Assembly: GCA_028693885.1 (NCBI GenBank)
Contig: JAQUUM010000052.1
Location: forward strand, 1 to 7,710
DNA from: Bacilli bacterium
GTDB taxonomy: Bacteria; Bacillota_I; Bacilli_A; ML615J-28; CAG-698
DNA length: 7,710 nt
Reading direction: 5' to 3'
The position numbers were made by a program, and so were the translations under genes. Numbering within the stretch: the first letter of the stretch is position 1; each line of letters begins with the position of its first letter. This document shows positions 6,325 through 7,710 of this stretch, one piece after another. The notes under the pieces are model-generated. The model was not told the DNA's origin. It ran no database searches and saw only the letters and a program-made list of their open reading frames with translations.

Positions 6325-7080
6325 ATGAGAAAACCTATTATTGCTGGAAATTGGAAAATGTTTAAAACAAGAGATGAGGCTTTACAATTCATTTATGCAG
6401 TAAATGAAAAAGTACCATCAATTAAAGAAGTTGATAGTGTTATTTGTGCACCATTTACAGTTTTGAGATGCTTAGCAAAAAGGCAAGGAGAAAATTTAAG
6501 AATCGGAGCTCAAAACATGCATTATGCAGATAATGGAGCATTTACTGGTGAAGTGTCAGCGGATATGCTTACTTGTGTTAATGTTGAATATGTTATCATC
6601 GGTCATAGTGAAAGACGTGCAATGTTTAATGAGACTGATGAGGCTATTAATAAAAAATTACATACTGCTTTTGCAAAAGATTTAAAACCTATTCTTTGTG
6701 TAGGTGAAGAGTTAAGTCAAAGAGAAAGTGGTAAAACTGAAACAGTTATTGGAAATCAATTAAAACTTGATTTAGCTGGTTTAAGTAGCGAAGACGTTGC
6801 TAACTTAGTAATCGCTTATGAACCGATTTGGGCGATAGGAACTGGTAAAACTGCTACAGCAGAAATGGCTAATGAAACGTGTGGTTTTATTAGACAAACA
6901 GTGGCTAGTCTTTATTCAAAAGAAGTTGCAGATAAACTTAGAATTCAATATGGAGGTTCTGTAAAACCTGCTAACATTAAAGAGTTGATGGCTCAAGAAC
7001 ATATTGATGGAGCACTAATTGGTGGAGCAAGTTTAATACCTGATGATTTTCTTTTCATGGTAAAAGCTGCAGTAAAATAA
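6325..7080 (+). CDS. tpiA: triosephosphate isomerase
   Basis: A 251-residue (beta/alpha)8-barrel enzyme interconverting dihydroxyacetone phosphate and glyceraldehyde 3-phosphate. Catalytic residues are visible: Asn9 and Lys11 in AGNWKM, His94 in IIGHSERR (91-98) and the base Glu166 in AYEPIWAIGTG (164-174), which also begins the mobile phosphate-gripping loop 6. The phosphate-binding motifs YGGSVKP (209-215) and GALIGGASL (229-237) complete the set. Length is the family norm with no truncation. ATG at 6325 has AAGGAG at 6309-6314 with 10-nt spacing. It lies 24 nt after pgk and ends 10 nt before a strong terminator, so pgk-tpiA forms a two-gene glycolytic operon. The gapA, gpmI and eno genes that often accompany it are not next to it here. 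Confidence 0.98.
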   Translation: MRKPIIAGNWKMFKTRDEALQFIYAVNEKVPSIKEVDSVICAPFTVLRCLAKRQGENLRIGAQNMHYADNGAFTGEVSADMLTCVNVEYVIIGHSERRAMFNETDEAINKKLHTAFAKDLKPILCVGEELSQRESGKTETVIGNQLKLDLAGLSSEDVANLVIAYEPIWAIGTGKTATAEMANETCGFIRQTVASLYSKEVADKLRIQYGGSVKPANIKELMAQEHIDGALIGGASLIPDDFLFMVKAAVK

Positions 7081-7089
7081 AACTATCTT

Positions 7090-7128
7090 AAGAACACAGG
7101 GAAAATCCTGTGTTCTTTTTTCTTTTTT
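7090..7128 (+). terminator. strong intrinsic terminator of pgk-tpiA
   Basis: An 11-bp stem, AAGAACACAGG (7090-7100) and CCTGTGTTCTT (7107-7117), with a GAAAAT loop, followed by T at 7116-7121 and again at 7123-7128. It begins 10 nt after the tpiA TAA. Confidence 0.95.
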
Positions 7129-7165
7129 AAACTTAATTAAAACTTAAAGCGATCAGGATTAAACC

Positions 7166-7194
7166 TTCAAAAACAATTCAAAATGTGGTAATAT
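7166..7194 (+). promoter_or_regulatory. candidate promoter of the lipoprotein gene
   Basis: TTCAAA (7166-7171, four of six -35 consensus bases), a 17-nt spacer, then TAATAT (7189-7194) with a TG extended -10 at 7186-7187. TACAAT (7195-7200) is an alternative -10 with a closer hexamer but no matching -35. Either choice puts the start of transcription near 7201-7207, giving an untranslated leader of about 170 nt. Confidence 0.4.
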
Positions 7195-7200
7195 TACAAT

Positions 7201-7320
7201 GAGGGGATAACGCTTTCAATCACAAGAATTAGAACGTACTCAAATTTTTAAAAAAGTGCCTTCTCTGTACTTAAGTCTCAGGCTTAATAGATTTGCTTTC
7301 CCAAGCAAATATTAAAAAAG
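7201..7320 (+). other. candidate structured 5' leader RNA of the lipoprotein gene
   Basis: This is most of the roughly 245-nt stretch without a gene after the tpiA terminator. Several complementary segments suggest a folded RNA: GAGGGG (7201-7206) with CTTCTC (7260-7265, two G-U pairs); GTACT (7236-7240) with AGTGC (7255-7259); TTAAGTC (7271-7277) with GGCTTAA (7281-7287, loop TCA); and a perfect 8-bp hairpin ATTTGCTT/AAGCAAAT (7291-7298 and 7303-7310, loop TCCC). It does not match a riboswitch consensus I know, and no T run follows the last hairpin, so it does not look like an attenuator. Function is unknown. The last two hairpins are the best supported. Confidence 0.35.
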
Positions 7321-7333
7321 AAAAAGAATTAAG

Positions 7334-7378
7334 AAAGGAGATTGTATAATTAGGGGAATTATACAAGAAAGAAAAATG
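7334..7378 (+). promoter_or_regulatory. Shine-Dalgarno separated from the lipoprotein ATG by a perfect hairpin
   Basis: AAAGGAG (7334-7340) is the only good Shine-Dalgarno upstream of the ATG at 7376, but it lies 35 nt away. Between them is a perfect 10-bp inverted repeat, TTGTATAATT (7342-7351) and AATTATACAA (7357-7366), with an AGGGG loop. If the hairpin folds, the effective spacing shrinks to about 10 nt, which is normal. Such hairpin-bridged initiation is known for phage T4 gene 38. The left arm also contains TATAAT (7345-7350), so a promoter or operator role is an alternative. Confidence 0.45.
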
Positions 7379-7710
7379 AGGAAAATTTTAACCTTGTTTA
7401 TTTTAGCGATTGGTCTAGTCCTAGTAGCTGGTTGTACACCAAGTGGTGAGACAGTTACTGTTAGTGTTGATGATAGGGATATTGAAGTAACTTTAGGTGA
7501 TGTGTATGTTATTAATCCGCAGGTATCTGGATTATCAGTGGCACCTGAGGTGGCATATAGTTCTAGTAACCCTAGTATTTTTGAAGTTAATCAAAATGGT
7601 ATAATCGAACCAAAATCTGCAGGTATCGCATATTTATATGTTGATGTTATCAATGCAGAGGTTAGTAGGTTGAAAATCACTGTATCGATTATTGATCCAA
7701 ATCAAACAGA
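7376..7710 (+). CDS. lipoprotein with bacterial Ig-like (BIG2) domain, 3'-partial
   Basis: The reading frame is open from ATG 7376 to the window end (111 codons seen). The N-terminus is a lipoprotein signal peptide: MRK, a hydrophobic core (residues 4-18) and lipobox VAGC with Cys20 as the predicted lipidated residue, so the mature protein would be anchored to the outer face of the membrane. Residues about 26-106 fit one BIG2-type Ig-like domain: a leading beta strand, VTLGDVYVINPQV (38-50), the hallmark AYSSSNPSIFEVNQNGII (60-77), then the SAGIAYLYVDV strand (81-91) and a closing ITVSII strand. Such domains are found in surface adhesins and cell-wall-associated proteins; the actual function depends on what follows beyond the window. 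No stop or frameshift is seen. The gene has its own leader and an unusual ribosome-binding arrangement. Confidence 0.85.
   Translation, partial: MRKILTLFILAIGLVLVAGCTPSGETVTVSVDDRDIEVTLGDVYVINPQVSGLSVAPEVAYSSSNPSIFEVNQNGIIEPKSAGIAYLYVDVINAEVSRLKITVSIIDPNQT

Noticed and set aside
7202..7210. AGGGGATAA, a near match to an inverted DnaA box (TGTGGATAA)
   Set aside because: It is a single imperfect match with no cluster of boxes and no dnaA or dnaN nearby, so it is not evidence of an origin even though the mnmG-rsmG locus is often origin-proximal.
7276..7283. TCTCAGGC, resembling part of the glycine riboswitch core
   Set aside because: The other conserved glycine-aptamer segments (for example the GCCGAAGGxGCAA-like block) are absent, and the downstream gene is a lipoprotein, not glycine metabolism. 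The octamer is also explained as part of the TTAAGTC/GGCTTAA hairpin.
7211..7315. 35-codon open stretch in the lipoprotein leader whose translation (ELERTQIFKKVPSLYLSLRL) looks somewhat protein-like
   Set aside because: It has no ATG, GTG or TTG at a suitable distance from a Shine-Dalgarno, and begins right after a stop codon. The region is better explained by RNA hairpins. A decayed gene fragment cannot be excluded.
7345..7350. TATAAT in the left arm of the hairpin before the lipoprotein gene, as a promoter
   Set aside because: There is no -35-like hexamer at the right distance and no extended -10 TGN, and the resulting mRNA would lose the only good Shine-Dalgarno. Kept as an alternative but not preferred.
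1..7710. Mycoplasma-type genetic code (TGA read as tryptophan)
   Set aside because: All tryptophans at conserved sites are TGG and mscS ends at a TGA in the expected place, so the standard bacterial code fits.
1..7710. CRISPR arrays, insertion sequences, tRNA or rRNA genes
   Set aside because: No regularly spaced repeats, transposase genes, terminal inverted repeats, tRNA-like cloverleaf or rRNA sequence are visible.

Overview
The window is AT-rich, densely coding bacterial chromosome. All nine complete or 5'-partial genes, and one gene running off the 3' end, lie on the + strand. Gene content, strong AGGAGG-type ribosome binding sites and gene order point to a low-GC Gram-positive lineage (Bacillota or a close relative such as an Erysipelotrichia- or Izemoplasma-like group). 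The exact clade is an inference. Tryptophans are written TGG and mscS ends in TGA, so nothing suggests the mycoplasma code.

Region 1 (1-2922) is a tightly packed cluster of the kind usually found beside the replication origin: the end of mnmG, then rsmG, a soj-type parA, an mscS-family channel and a DUF951 zinc-ribbon-like protein. Neighbours overlap by 8, 11 and 23 nt, except for a 43-nt gap before parA that may hold a promoter. No parB/spo0J, noc or parS is visible, although parA normally sits beside parB here. A hairpin that includes the DUF951 stop codon closes the cluster.

Region 2 (2939-3749) is a single very AT-rich gene for a regulator with a PucR/CdaR-type C-terminal helix-turn-helix and an unrecognised N-terminal part, followed by a terminator. 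Region 3 (3739-4977) is a monocistronic, well-expressed-looking sugar ABC transporter ATPase of the UgpC/MsmK family with its own promoter and terminator and no permease genes beside it.

Region 4 (5012-7128) is a glycolytic pair, pgk-tpiA, with a good extended -10 promoter and a strong terminator. The PGK carries an unusual cysteine-rich C-terminal tail. Region 5 (7129-7710) has a roughly 245-nt non-coding stretch after the tpiA terminator, with a candidate promoter and several possible RNA hairpins. It leads into a lipoprotein with a bacterial Ig-like (BIG2) domain that runs off the window. Its best Shine-Dalgarno sequence is separated from the ATG by a perfect 10-bp hairpin, which suggests a structure-bridged ribosome binding site.

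Most of the window is conserved housekeeping sequence. The points most worth a second look are the lipoprotein leader and its bridged RBS, the PGK Cys tail, the parB-less parA, and the unknown N-terminal part of the HTH regulator. I did not find a convincing new multi-gene system.
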